From contig JAJQGK010000034.1 in NCBI GenBank assembly GCA_021200555.1, positions 1 through 56,257 on the forward strand: a DNA stretch of 56,257 bases. Direction: 5' to 3'. The notes under the pieces were generated by a model. The model saw only the letters and a list, made by a program, of their open reading frames with translations, ran no database searches and was not told the origin of the DNA. The number at the start of each line of letters is the position of its first letter. Positions within the stretch are counted from its first letter, which is position 1. This DNA is from Clostridiales bacterium (GTDB lineage Bacteria > Bacillota > Clostridia > Oscillospirales > Acutalibacteraceae). Positions 36,042 through 44,336 of the stretch are shown here, in pieces. A program made the translations under genes and the position numbers.

Positions 36042-39000
36042 TTATCCGCAGGTAAGGCAGATATGCTCGGTATAGCCGACTGTGGTACATGTGGGATCTA
36101 CAACAGCGTCAACCAAATTATGTCCCGTTTTCGGTGTGGCTTCCGTCTTTGTTGCGCCGCAGTTTGCACAGGTGTAAAGCTTTTCGCCGTTCTCCGTGCA
36201 GGTGGCTGTTTTTGTAACAACGCCTTCATCCCATGCGTGCTGCAATGCAGCCGTATAATCGCTTATGTATGAATAGCCGCATTTTGTACAAGTATAGGTT
36301 GTGTAGCCCTGAGTTGTGCAGGTAGGCTCTGTTACGACTGTTTCATAGCTGTGTCCCGTTGCGGGAATCGCTTCGGTGTATGTTTCGCCGCAGCCGTCAA
36401 CCGTACAAGTATAGGTTTTTACGCCCGCTTTTGTACAGGTGGCTTCTGTGGTTACTTCTCCGCTGTTCCATGTATGGTCAAGCTTATCAATCGCTGCTGT
36501 TTCAACGCCGCCTTCAAGACTGCCGCCGCAAACAGTGCAGGTGTAGGTTATTTCACCTTCGGAATAGCAGGTTGCTTCTTTTGTTACCTCGCCGCTTGTA
36601 TAATCAAATGTATGACCCGTTGCTGGAATGGCGATCTCGTCCTGTTCGGCACCGCAAGTCTGGCAAATTGCCGACATATATCCGTCCTCTGTACAGGTTG
36701 CGGCTTTGATTATCTGAACATTGCCCCATGTATGGCCTGTAGCGGGGATTTCTTCATTCAAGGACTCGTAATCGCCGCGTGAGCAGGTTACATCCTGCAA
36801 GCCTGTTTCCTCGCATGTGGCTTTTTTTGTTACATTATATTGGTAATCATGACCTAAAGCGTCGGTATAATCGGTGATCACCTCATAATCACAGCGTAAA
36901 CAGGTTGTTTTTGTATATCCCTGTTCCGTACAGGTGGGAGCAAAGGTTTCCGTAATTTCAGCATGCCCTAAAGCGTCTGTGTAATTATCATCATAAGAAT
37001 CGTGGCAGCGGGAGCATTCGTGATGCGTATATCCCTGAGTTGTACAAGAGGCGCTTACATCGCTGCTTACATAGTCATGACCCAAAGCGGCGACCTCTTC
37101 GGTTTTTGTGGTTTGGCAATCGGAGCAGGTATAGGTTTTTACGCCTCTTTCCGTACAGTTAGGCTGTGTGGTAATAACGCCTTCATCCCAGGAATGCTCG
37201 GTCATTGGGATTGATTCCGTATAGGAATAACCGCAGCCGTCACGCTGACAGGTGTAAGTCATTACGCCTTCCTCTGTGCAGGTAGCCTCTTTTGTAACAA
37301 CTCCGTCATCCATATCATGGTCAAGCGCATCGACATAGGAGTCTGCGTCAATATATGAGTCGTCACCCTCTGAGCAAACATAAACCGTATAACCCTGTTC
37401 TGTGCAGGTGGGGGCAACTACAGTGGGAACATAATTATGTCCCGTTTCAGCTACGGCAACCTCTGTGGTGGCTTCGCAGTTTGAGCATTTATATGTAGCG
37501 GTTCCGCCTTCCGTGCAGGTCGGCTCAGTTACATATTCTACAAATACGGAGTAATCATGCTCAACAACAAGATTGTCATAGGCTGTTTTGACGGCTGCAA
37601 TCGCCTCGTCAACCTCAGTCTGATTGTCTCTTCTTGTAAGGCTGCTGTCGCTTCTCATGTCTGCAACTGCGCTGACAGCTTCATTATATGCCGTAAGAGT
37701 AGCGGACGTATAGCAAATGCCGTATTCGAGAGGAGTATATTCGGCAAGGAACTCATCATATGCGGAATAATCGGGTGTATCGAGAGTCATAGCCGCAATG
37801 GCGGTATTAAGGTTATCGGTAAGAGTATCGATTATGGTCTGATTTTCGTATGCAAGCTTACCGGCTCCGCTGTTATTATAAGCGCGCACCGGCTCAAGGG
37901 AATAGGATGTGTTCTGAGCTGCGTACAGAGCGGTTTCAAGAGCCTGTCTCGTTGCAGAGGTGTACGCCGTTTCATAATCGCTTTCAGCCATTATCGCCTG
38001 AGCGTCTGCTATGGCTTCCAGCAAATTTTCGTTATTGGCAGCAAAAGTAAGCTCGTATGCAGCAGCGCCGAGAGTACTCTTTGCCGATTCGATATCATCT
38101 TGAGTTACCTCACGGGTAGTGAGAACCGTCTCGGCAGCAGCTTTCGCCGCAGTATATGTATCCCAATCGCCGTTTACCAGCAAATCGAGATATTCTTCGT
38201 TGGGGTCAACAAAGTTTTCCGCATTTTCAATTTCGGTATTAAGTTCGGACTTATCATATATGGTTATCGCCATACGAATATCGTTCCAGCCATTGATAAC
38301 TAACGAAGATTCCGTGCCTTTATCGGTATTTGTTGCCTTATCATTCCATGAATAAGAGAACCACTCGCTTTCATATTTTTGGAATGCAACGAATATATCG
38401 CCGCTTGTTGTATTCCAACCGTAGGTGGTAAATGCGCCTGTACCGGTGGATTTTGGAGTACCCTGCAAAACAATATATTCATCGATTACCTGAGTAGAGG
38501 TTGACGGGTTCCTCCACAGCAACGTTCTTTCGTCGGAATAAGCATCATCATCAATGTGATCGGCATCTGAAGTACCTGTACTGGCTAATTTAGTACCTTC
38601 GGTTAAAGTACCCACCGCTGTGTAATTATCGAACATATTTGCGAATGCGTGACTGCTGCCGTAATCATTTGATACCTCGCTGTAGTTACTGCTCAGCTCA
38701 CCCCAAATTATAGAGCAAACGACAACTCTGTAATCGGTAGCGTTGCTGCCGATACCGTAAACAGCCTCCATATGAAGAGCGTAGCCGGCGGATTGGAGCG
38801 TTTCGGTGACATCGAGATAAATTTCGCTTGGATAGTAAATCTTAACATATTCACCGTCATTATTGGATTTTACCCATTTCATGTACTCCAAGCCCGTTGA
38901 CTGATCCCACTGGGGAGTGCCGTAACCGGAGTCGTCGGCGTACATGGTAAGATAATAATATTCACTGTCGGGATTTCCCGACGGCCAGCCTGCGTAATCG

Positions 39001-39092
39001 GCGGATGCGCCTAACGCAAAGTTGGCAAAGCACATAACGCCGCAGAGAAATACTGCAAGCGCCTTTCTGAACACTGTCTTCGTTTTTGCCAT
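36042..39092 (-). CDS. Secreted Cys-repeat surface protein, N-terminal part (interrupted by in-frame TAA)
   Basis: 1,016 aa before the stop. The ATG at 39090-39092 with GAAAGGT upstream is preferred over one 11 codons earlier. A signal peptide covers about residues 1-32 (LAVFLCGVMCFANFALGASA). Residues ~35-270 form a unique globular region rich in Tyr, Asp and Ser; ~270-510 hold helical FIVAR-like segments (AIADAQAIMAESDYETAYTSA, AVKTAYDNLVVEH). From ~520 there are about 13 tandem repeats of 50-60 residues of the form CTxxGYxxYxCxxCGxxY...ALGHxW, each with a pair of CxxC-like cysteines. The TAA (36042-36044) replaces a codon that is Tyr in sister repeats (CGYSY). Function is unknown; adhesion or carbohydrate binding at the surface is a guess. 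Confidence 0.85.
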   Translation of the reverse strand: MAKTKTVFRKALAVFLCGVMCFANFALGASADYAGWPSGNPDSEYYYLTMYADDSGYGTPQWDQSTGLEYMKWVKSNNDGEYVKIYYPSEIYLDVTETLQSAGYALHMEAVYGIGSNATDYRVVVCSIIWGELSSNYSEVSNDYGSSHAFANMFDNYTAVGTLTEGTKLASTGTSDADHIDDDAYSDERTLLWRNPSTSTQVIDEYIVLQGTPKSTGTGAFTTYGWNTTSGDIFVAFQKYESEWFSYSWNDKATNTDKGTESSLVINGWNDIRMAITIYDKSELNTEIENAENFVDPNEEYLDLLVNGDWDTYTAAKAAAETVLTTREVTQDDIESAKSTLGAAAYELTFAANNENLLEAIADAQAIMAESDYETAYTSATRQALETALYAAQNTSYSLEPVRAYNNSGAGKLAYENQTIIDTLTDNLNTAIAAMTLDTPDYSAYDEFLAEYTPLEYGICYTSATLTAYNEAVSAVADMRSDSSLTRRDNQTEVDEAIAAVKTAYDNLVVEHDYSVFVEYVTEPTCTEGGTATYKCSNCEATTEVAVAETGHNYVPTVVAPTCTEQGYTVYVCSEGDDSYIDADSYVDALDHDMDDGVVTKEATCTEEGVMTYTCQRDGCGYSYTESIPMTEHSWDEGVITTQPNCTERGVKTYTCSDCQTTKTEEVAALGHDYVSSDVSASCTTQGYTHHECSRCHDSYDDNYTDALGHAEITETFAPTCTEQGYTKTTCLRCDYEVITDYTDALGHDYQYNVTKKATCEETGLQDVTCSRGDYESLNEEIPATGHTWGNVQIIKAATCTEDGYMSAICQTCGAEQDEIAIPATGHTFDYTSGEVTKEATCYSEGEITYTCTVCGGSLEGGVETAAIDKLDHTWNSGEVTTEATCTKAGVKTYTCTVDGCGETYTEAIPATGHSYETVVTEPTCTTQGYTTYTCTKCGYSYISDYTAALQHAWDEGVVTKTATCTENGEKLYTCANCGATKTEATPKTGHNLVDAVVDPTCTTVGYTEHICLTCG

Positions 39093-39177
39093 AAAAACAC
39101 GACCTTTCTTAAATTGAATAAACATCTGCGTTTATCATAGAACAATGCGGATTAACCCACATTTTGATCTTAGTTTA

Positions 39178-39206
39178 ATTATACATAAAAAGCCCTGTTA
39201 TGTCAA
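39178..39206 (-). promoter_or_regulatory. Promoter of the Cys-repeat protein gene
   Basis: Minus strand TTGACA, 17 bp, TATAAT: exact consensus about 85 bp before the ATG. Confidence 0.85.
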
Positions 39207-39281
39207 CATTTTTTATTCATATAGATAAAAATTCATATTTTGTTTACATTTAAAGCAAATTTTTCGCAACAATATGAAAAT

Positions 39282-39310
39282 AAAGCATACCCGAACACCG
39301 GATATGCTTT
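39282..39310 (-). terminator. Intrinsic terminator after the 39347-40297 gene
   Basis: AAAGCATA (39282-39289) pairs with TATGCTTT (39303-39310), extended inside by CCG/CGG; the minus strand continues ATTTTCAT. Confidence 0.65.
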
Positions 39311-39346
39311 AAATGAATACTATAATTAGAATTTATCGATGAAGTT

Positions 39347-40297
39347 TTACCATGTAAACGTCCAATTTTCCTCCAAATATCCGTCAATTGTACCTGAGAC
39401 GGAAAGACCCAAGGAACCTGAACCCGTGCCGGAAATGGGCATATAGGTGTAATATCCCACAATCTGACCGCTGCTGTTGACGGTGACTTTAATTGTTGCG
39501 CCGGTATAGGTCATATCCGCTTGCGTTATCTTTGCGGGGCTGACGTCAACGCTTGCCAAATCAAGGTAGTCCATCGCTTGGGCATGATAATAAGGAACGG
39601 GACTTTCGAGAGTTGTGTACTCCTGAACGAATTTAACGGTATAAACGGTATTGTCTCCGCTCTTTTCCGCTGTGGCGGAGGTAAGTCCGGCGGGATCTAT
39701 ATAGGACTGCTTGTCACTGGGCGGAATTTGGTCCAAAGTGGTGGTAGTCTCCCCTGTTTCCGTATTTGTTGCAGTGCCGTTTGAGAAGCTGTAGGTTTCA
39801 TCCTTATCATCAACAAGTCCCTGAATAATTCTGTTTACAAGGCTTGTAACGGATGAAATGCTGCAATCCACAAGCTCAATGCTGATAACCTGCTGCTTTC
39901 TTCCCGTAAATGCGGCATCCGATTTAACCTGGGCAATTGCGGAGGTCATAATCGAGGCAATTTCACTTGTTGAAAGAGACGATAAATCACTGTCCGCAAC
40001 AGTGGTTTGAACTGCGGCGGCGGAAGAGGAAGCGGTTGTTGTCTCTCCGACTGTCTGCACGGAATTATTTGAGTCCGCTGCGGTAGTTCCCGCTGTATTT
40101 GTATCGGATGAATTTGTCTGTAGGGATGTTGTATCGGCGACTGAGTCTGAATTGACAAGATTAACGTCTCCGTCCGTCAAGGCGTTCTGCGTTTTAAACA
40201 GCATTACGACCGAAACAATCAGCACCGCAACACACACTACGGCAAGAACAATCAATACCCACATGGATTTTCTCTGTCTTTCACGATCGGCTTTCAT
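39347..40297 (-). CDS. Membrane-anchored extracytoplasmic protein of unknown function
   Basis: Not recognised. The 316-aa chain has a short basic cytoplasmic N-terminus (MKADRERQRKS), one transmembrane segment (WVLIVLAVVCVAVLIVSVVM), a Ser/Thr/Asn-rich linker of ~70 residues, and a folded C-terminal domain with regular beta-like repeats ending in ENWTFTW. The pattern resembles lipoprotein-like or FMN-binding-like extracytoplasmic domains, but no motif is decisive. A GTG at 40307-40309 overlaps the AAAGGG ribosome site, so the ATG at 40295-40297 is preferred. It starts 16 bp after the GH28 stop, so the two form a leftward operon. Confidence 0.7.
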   Translation of the reverse strand: MKADRERQRKSMWVLIVLAVVCVAVLIVSVVMLFKTQNALTDGDVNLVNSDSVADTTSLQTNSSDTNTAGTTAADSNNSVQTVGETTTASSSAAAVQTTVADSDLSSLSTSEIASIMTSAIAQVKSDAAFTGRKQQVISIELVDCSISSVTSLVNRIIQGLVDDKDETYSFSNGTATNTETGETTTTLDQIPPSDKQSYIDPAGLTSATAEKSGDNTVYTVKFVQEYTTLESPVPYYHAQAMDYLDLASVDVSPAKITQADMTYTGATIKVTVNSSGQIVGYYTYMPISGTGSGSLGLSVSGTIDGYLEENWTFTW

Positions 40298-40312
40298 TTT
40301 ATCTCGCACCCT

Positions 40313-41713
40313 TTATATTGAATTTTTACCAATTGATTTTTCTGATTGACGATTGCATTTTACGGCGTCATACTTATCCGAATACGAGCTGAATTTATTT
40401 CTTACAAGCTCCAAATTCTCAACATTTTCCGCATCTACGGCATGAGCGTAGGTACCGCAGGGAGTTTTCCCCCATGTGACACGGCACTTTTCAATCCGCA
40501 CATCCTTGCAATTTCTCATATAAAACGCCGAATTGTTATCCTTTTCAATTCCGTGGTCTATACAGGGACGCAAATCATACATTCCGCAGTCCCATTTTGA
40601 GGTTTTTGCAAGGCAAACGTCAACATTTTCAAATACAACGTCCTCAATGGGATTATCCTCAGACGAATACATCAGCACGCCGTTTTCGCCTTTGCACGTT
40701 ACGTTATAATACTTGATGTTCTTAATATGCCCGGGAATTGTATTTTCATCACGCCTGAAGCAAGTAATTGTTACCGGTTCGGCAGTTCCCCACCAATCCG
40801 AACAGAAGCGGCGTGTTTCCACAATGCAGTTTGAAAAGGTGACGTTTTCCACATTTCCGCCGTCCCTAATCTGAATTGACAGACCTCGGTTGCTTTTAGA
40901 AATTATGCAGTTATCGACCAAAATATTGCGGAAGTCCCCTACTCCCTCGGTGCCGATTTTAACCGCAGCGGAGGTTGAAGTCAGTGTACAGCCTGAAATT
41001 ATAACGTTTTCCGTTGCACCGTACTCGGAGTTGCCGTTTGTTGTTTTAAGGCAAATGCAGTCATCGGCGCATTGGATATGGCAATTGCAGATACGCACAT
41101 TGGAGCAGTGGTCGGGGTCTATTCCGTCGCTGTTTGCAACGTCAAGAGGGTTCAAAATCCTTATGCCGTCAATCAGAACATCGTTGCAGCCGGCAGGATG
41201 AAGGGTCCAGAAGGGAGCGTTTTGTATTGTGATTTCCCTAAAAGAAATATTATTGCTTTTTTCTATATATATGGTTGTGGGACGGGGATAAAAATTTCCC
41301 GTAACATAGTATTGGTTTTTCCTCTCCACAAAGGCATAACAATTTCCGTCAATTACGCCCTCGCCGGTTACAGAGCAATTGTCCGCCTCATAGCCGTAAA
41401 TAAACACAAACGAGGGTTTGCCCGTAACGGGATTGCCAACCTTTGCCGTTTTCGGGTCGTTAATCATATTACAGGGTCTGATGTAACCGTCAATATCCGC
41501 CGTTGCCTTGAGAACAGCGCCCTTCATAATATGAAGCTCTACATTTTTCTTAAGCTCAACGGAGCTGCTGTAATATGTTTTTCCGCTTTCCAGTACAACT
41601 TTTCCTCCGCCGTTCTCGGAGCAAGCGTTCACGGCGGCCTGAATAGCCTGCGAATCATCGGCGCTGCCGTTTCCGACGGCTCCGAAATCGGAGACAGAAT
41701 ATATATTTATCAT
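40313..41713 (-). CDS. Glycoside hydrolase family 28 (polygalacturonase-like)
   Basis: Right-handed beta-helix pectin-active enzyme of 466 aa. GH28 signatures are present: NSDGID near residue 195, ADD near 217 (paired catalytic aspartates), GTEGVGD (replacing the usual GHG) and the substrate-binding IQIRDGG (replacing RIK). The N-terminal SVSDFGAVGNGSADDSQAIQ is the usual pectate-lyase-like entry to the fold. There is no signal peptide, so an exo-acting intracellular enzyme on oligogalacturonides or related uronides is suggested. The missing GHG His suggests specificity unlike endo-polygalacturonases. It is operonic with the membrane protein downstream. Confidence 0.85.
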   Translation of the reverse strand: MINIYSVSDFGAVGNGSADDSQAIQAAVNACSENGGGKVVLESGKTYYSSSVELKKNVELHIMKGAVLKATADIDGYIRPCNMINDPKTAKVGNPVTGKPSFVFIYGYEADNCSVTGEGVIDGNCYAFVERKNQYYVTGNFYPRPTTIYIEKSNNISFREITIQNAPFWTLHPAGCNDVLIDGIRILNPLDVANSDGIDPDHCSNVRICNCHIQCADDCICLKTTNGNSEYGATENVIISGCTLTSTSAAVKIGTEGVGDFRNILVDNCIISKSNRGLSIQIRDGGNVENVTFSNCIVETRRFCSDWWGTAEPVTITCFRRDENTIPGHIKNIKYYNVTCKGENGVLMYSSEDNPIEDVVFENVDVCLAKTSKWDCGMYDLRPCIDHGIEKDNNSAFYMRNCKDVRIEKCRVTWGKTPCGTYAHAVDAENVENLELVRNKFSSYSDKYDAVKCNRQSEKSIGKNSI

Positions 41714-41760
41714 AGCATTTTACTTCCTTACCGATATATACATAACTGATATACATATAA

Positions 41761-41789
41761 ATTATACATTGATAAAATTTGTTTGTCAA
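41761..41789 (-). promoter_or_regulatory. Promoter of the GH28 operon
   Basis: Minus strand TTGACA, 17 bp, TATAAT: exact consensus about 48 bp before the ATG. Confidence 0.85.
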
Positions 41790-41872
41790 TAAAAAAGCAA
41801 AATCGTTTAAAATACGGCAATGAATTATTAATATATCGGAAAAATTCAAAGGAAAAAAATTTAAATTACGCA

Positions 41873-41899
41873 ACAAAAAAGCAGCCCCGAAGGACTGCG
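41873..41899 (-). terminator. Intrinsic terminator of the rpsF-ssb-rpsR operon
   Basis: Minus-strand GCAGTCC-TTC-GGGGCTGC stem followed by TTTTTTG. Confidence 0.88.
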
Positions 41900-41913
41900 T
41901 GATTTGCATTGTA

Positions 41914-42168
41914 TCAGTCGCTTGTGTACGGAAGCAAAGCAATCTGACGGGCACGCTTAATAGCAGTGGTAAGCTCTCTCTGGTGCTTAGCGCATGTGCC
42001 TGTAATTCTTCTGGGAAGAATTTTTGCTCTGTCCGAAGTAAAGCGGCGAAGCTTGGCGACATCCTTGTAATCGATAACCGCGGTTTTCTCTACACAGAAT
42101 GTGCAAACCTTCCTGCGGCCCTTTCTGTTACCGGGACGAGAGCCTCTATCGCTTTTTTCGTAAGCCAT
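41914..42168 (-). CDS. rpsR: 30S ribosomal protein S18
   Basis: 84-aa bS18. The Cys-containing N-terminus [18 protein letters not shown] and the [12 protein letters not shown] core are diagnostic. The four-cysteine form (VCTFC plus GTC) suggests a zinc-type S18. Last gene of the classical rpsF-ssb-rpsR operon and followed by its terminator. S18 binds S6 in the 30S platform. Confidence 0.97.
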   Translation of the reverse strand: MAYEKSDRGSRPGNRKGRRKVCTFCVEKTAVIDYKDVAKLRRFTSDRAKILPRRITGTCAKHQRELTTAIKRARQIALLPYTSD

Positions 42169-42192
42169 TACGAAACCTCCTAATTAAAAATA

Positions 42193-42636
42193 TCAGAACG
42201 GAAGGTCATCTTCCACATCGGCAATATCCGAAAAATCTTCGGCGCTGCCGTTTTGGTAGGATGTTGGCTGTGCGGCGGGAGCGTTATATCTGTCTCCTGA
42301 AGTTTGACCGCCCGTTTCCGCTTTGGAACCGCAGAAGCTGGCTCTGTCAACGACAACTTCAACAGCGGTGCGCTTTGCGCCTGTTCTGTCCTCATATGAA
42401 CGGGTCTGAATTGAGCCCTGAACGGCAATCATCTGACCCTTGCGGAAATACCTTGAGATAAACTCGGCATTTTGTCTCCAAGCGACGCAGTTAATAAAGT
42501 CGGTCACTCTCTCACCTTGAGATTGATAATTTCTTTCAACCGCTACGGAGAAGGAAACAACGGACAAGTTCGACTGCGTGGTCTTAAGCTCAGGGTCGGC
42601 GGTAAGCCTGCCCATAATTATAGCACAGTTAAGCAT
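42193..42636 (-). CDS. ssb: Single-stranded DNA-binding protein
   Basis: 147-aa SSB with the OB fold in residues 1-105 (LNCAIIMGRLTADPELK, FINCVAWRQNAEFISRYFRKG), a Gly/Gln-rich linker, and the acidic C-terminal tip DVEDDLPF that recruits replication and repair partners. Its place between rpsF and rpsR marks it as the chromosomal housekeeping SSB. Confidence 0.97.
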   Translation of the reverse strand: MLNCAIIMGRLTADPELKTTQSNLSVVSFSVAVERNYQSQGERVTDFINCVAWRQNAEFISRYFRKGQMIAVQGSIQTRSYEDRTGAKRTAVEVVVDRASFCGSKAETGGQTSGDRYNAPAAQPTSYQNGSAEDFSDIADVEDDLPF

Positions 42637-42656
42637 TTTGACATCCTCCCTTGAAA

Positions 42657-43019
42657 TTATTCGGCAGCTTCTTCTGCAGGGGCATCTGCCGCATCTTCAT
42701 CGGCATCGGATACGGGTTCTTTGACTTGTACGGGAGCTTGAGCTTTAACTACCATTGAGCGGATAGTTCTGTCGGTAATGTTTGCGATACGCTCAAACTC
42801 GGCAGGAAAATCAGGCTCAGCCTCAAAATTGTAAAGAACGTAATAGCCCTCTGTTTCGTAATTGATAGGGTAAGCAAGTCTTCTTTTTCCCCACTCATCA
42901 ACTGAAGTAAGAGTTCCGTTGGCTTCGATAAGCGCCTTAAACTTCTCCACAAGAGCGGAAACATCGTCACCGTCTTTAACAGAGAAAATCAGGACAGCCT
43001 CGTAATTTGTCTTTGCCAT
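42657..43019 (-). CDS. rpsF: 30S ribosomal protein S6
   Basis: 120-aa bS6. The ATG at 43017-43019 with GGAGGTG (43026-43032) is chosen over one 11 codons upstream that overlaps the leader hairpin region. The ferredoxin-like core includes NYEAVLIF, WGKRRLAYPINYETEGYYVLYNF and IRSMVVKA. An acidic Ala/Glu/Asp tail of ~20 residues ends the protein. Expression probably responds to free S6:S18 through the leader. Confidence 0.96.
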   Translation of the reverse strand: MAKTNYEAVLIFSVKDGDDVSALVEKFKALIEANGTLTSVDEWGKRRLAYPINYETEGYYVLYNFEAEPDFPAEFERIANITDRTIRSMVVKAQAPVQVKEPVSDADEDAADAPAEEAAE

Positions 43020-43040
43020 ATATAGCACCTCCTTTTGGAC

Positions 43041-43077
43041 TTTGGCTCCCATGTATCGGAAAGCAAAGGGAGCAAGG
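43041..43077 (-). promoter_or_regulatory. Candidate S6:S18 autoregulatory leader hairpin
   Basis: GCTCCC and GGGAGC arms (43045-43050 and 43068-43073) enclose a loop containing CCG on the mRNA strand, just upstream of the rpsF ribosome site. Known rpsF leaders bound by the S6:S18 complex carry a hairpin with an unpaired CCG. Match judged by eye only. Confidence 0.45.
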
Positions 43078-43104
43078 ATACTGTTTTCCTAACAGCAATT
43101 TCAT

Positions 43105-43133
43105 ATTATAAATGATAAACGAAAAATTGTCAA
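43105..43133 (-). promoter_or_regulatory. Promoter of the rpsF-ssb-rpsR operon
   Basis: Minus strand TTGACA, 17 bp, TATAAT: exact consensus. Confidence 0.88.
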
Positions 43134-43179
43134 GATTTTTTTCAATTAAAATTCCGCCATCTTATCGGAGCTTGTTGCG

Positions 43180-44079
43180 TCATGCAAGCCCCAAATACTC
43201 CTCAAGGCACAAGCCGCTGTTTTGTATGCTGCGGGCGTTCTCCGTCCCCACATATCTCCAGTGCCACGGTTCAAATTTTACTCCGGTAATGTCGGTTTTG
43301 TCGGAAGGATAACGCAAAATAAAACCGTAATCCGCTCCGTTTTCACAAAGCCATGCGTATGCGGCGGTATTTTCAAAGCCGTAGCTGCTTGAAGCGGTGA
43401 TAATGTCCATGCAAATTCCTATATTATGCTCGGAGCTTCCCGCAGGCATTCTTCTTGTAGACGCAAGCTTTTCAGCCTCGGATTGGGAGTATCCGGCGTT
43501 AAGGTAATCGGTCACAAACTCGTTGTACAGTCTTTCCTGAGTGGAATAGCTTCTGTATCCGGAGCAGGGCGTCAAGTAGATACCGTCTTCGGCAGCTGCG
43601 GCGTACATTTTCTCATAAGCGGCTGCGGCCCGATAATCCATTTGCTGGCTTGAACCCGCAACATATGAAAGAGTGATTGTATTTTCAACGCTTGAGCTGA
43701 CTCTGCGTGAGGTATTAAGGCAGATAAGCTGCCATGACGATGTATCAGACGGAAAATCTATAAGGGTCGATGAAAAGGTGCTGCTTACGCTTGATGCGGT
43801 TGTCTCTGCGGCTGTGGTTTCGGCAGCTGTTGTGCTTTCCGCTGCGGTCGTTTCGCTTGCCGCTGTGTCCTGAGCCGCCGTTTCCTGCGGTTCCGGTTCT
43901 GTGTAATTGTAATCGGAGTCGGATGCGGATATTTCCTCGGCCGCCGTTTCTTCCTCTTCGGTGTTTATGCCGTTATATAAGGTAAGCGTCAGGAGAAATA
44001 CGCAGACAAACAGTAAAACGAAAAAGATAATCGCCGCCGCAATCAAAGCCTTATTGTTTTTTGATTTATTCTTATCCAT
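43180..44079 (-). CDS. D-alanyl-D-alanine carboxypeptidase, VanY-type (peptidase M15B)
   Basis: 299-aa membrane-anchored zinc peptidase trimming the terminal D-Ala of peptidoglycan stems. One N-terminal TM segment (about residues 10-32) is followed by a ~75-residue linker of ETTA-type repeats, then the M15B domain: PCSGYRSYSTQ, the metal-binding SSEHNIGICMDI (usual SxHxxGxAxD, here Cys at the Ala position) and the catalytic EPWHWRYVG. No van regulatory or ligase genes are nearby, so it is a housekeeping wall enzyme and not a glycopeptide-resistance cassette. It has its own promoter and an AGGA ribosome site. Confidence 0.88.
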   Translation of the reverse strand: MDKNKSKNNKALIAAAIIFFVLLFVCVFLLTLTLYNGINTEEEETAAEEISASDSDYNYTEPEPQETAAQDTAASETTAAESTTAAETTAAETTASSVSSTFSSTLIDFPSDTSSWQLICLNTSRRVSSSVENTITLSYVAGSSQQMDYRAAAAYEKMYAAAAEDGIYLTPCSGYRSYSTQERLYNEFVTDYLNAGYSQSEAEKLASTRRMPAGSSEHNIGICMDIITASSSYGFENTAAYAWLCENGADYGFILRYPSDKTDITGVKFEPWHWRYVGTENARSIQNSGLCLEEYLGLA

Positions 44080-44127
44080 AATATAATTCCTGCTTTGTAT
44101 GTAAATATCAAAAATTGTCTTGAATAT

Positions 44128-44156
44128 GGTATATCATAATTGCGTACTTTTGTAAA
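44128..44156 (-). promoter_or_regulatory. Promoter of the VanY-type gene
   Basis: Minus strand TTTACA, 17 bp, TATACC. Confidence 0.55.
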
Positions 44157-44336
44157 GCTTTTGACCCGAGAAAATTTTTGGTCGGAAAATAAATATATGT
44201 TAAATTTGCACAATATGTGAACATGGTTTTTATCTGGATTTCCACTCGACAGGAATTGAATTTTATGTTATCATGTTGTAATCAGGTTAAATAAATCAGG
44301 TATTCAGAGAAAGAAAATGAAAGAGAGGAATTTACA

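Noticed and set aside
37557-38303. 248-codon ORF antisense to the Cys-repeat protein gene
   Set aside because: The opposite strand has signal peptide, repeats and a consensus promoter; this frame has no ribosome site or recognisable domain.
43180-44079. Vancomycin-resistance vanY cassette
   Set aside because: No vanA/B ligase, vanH, vanX or vanRS nearby; the gene is next to ribosomal and housekeeping genes.
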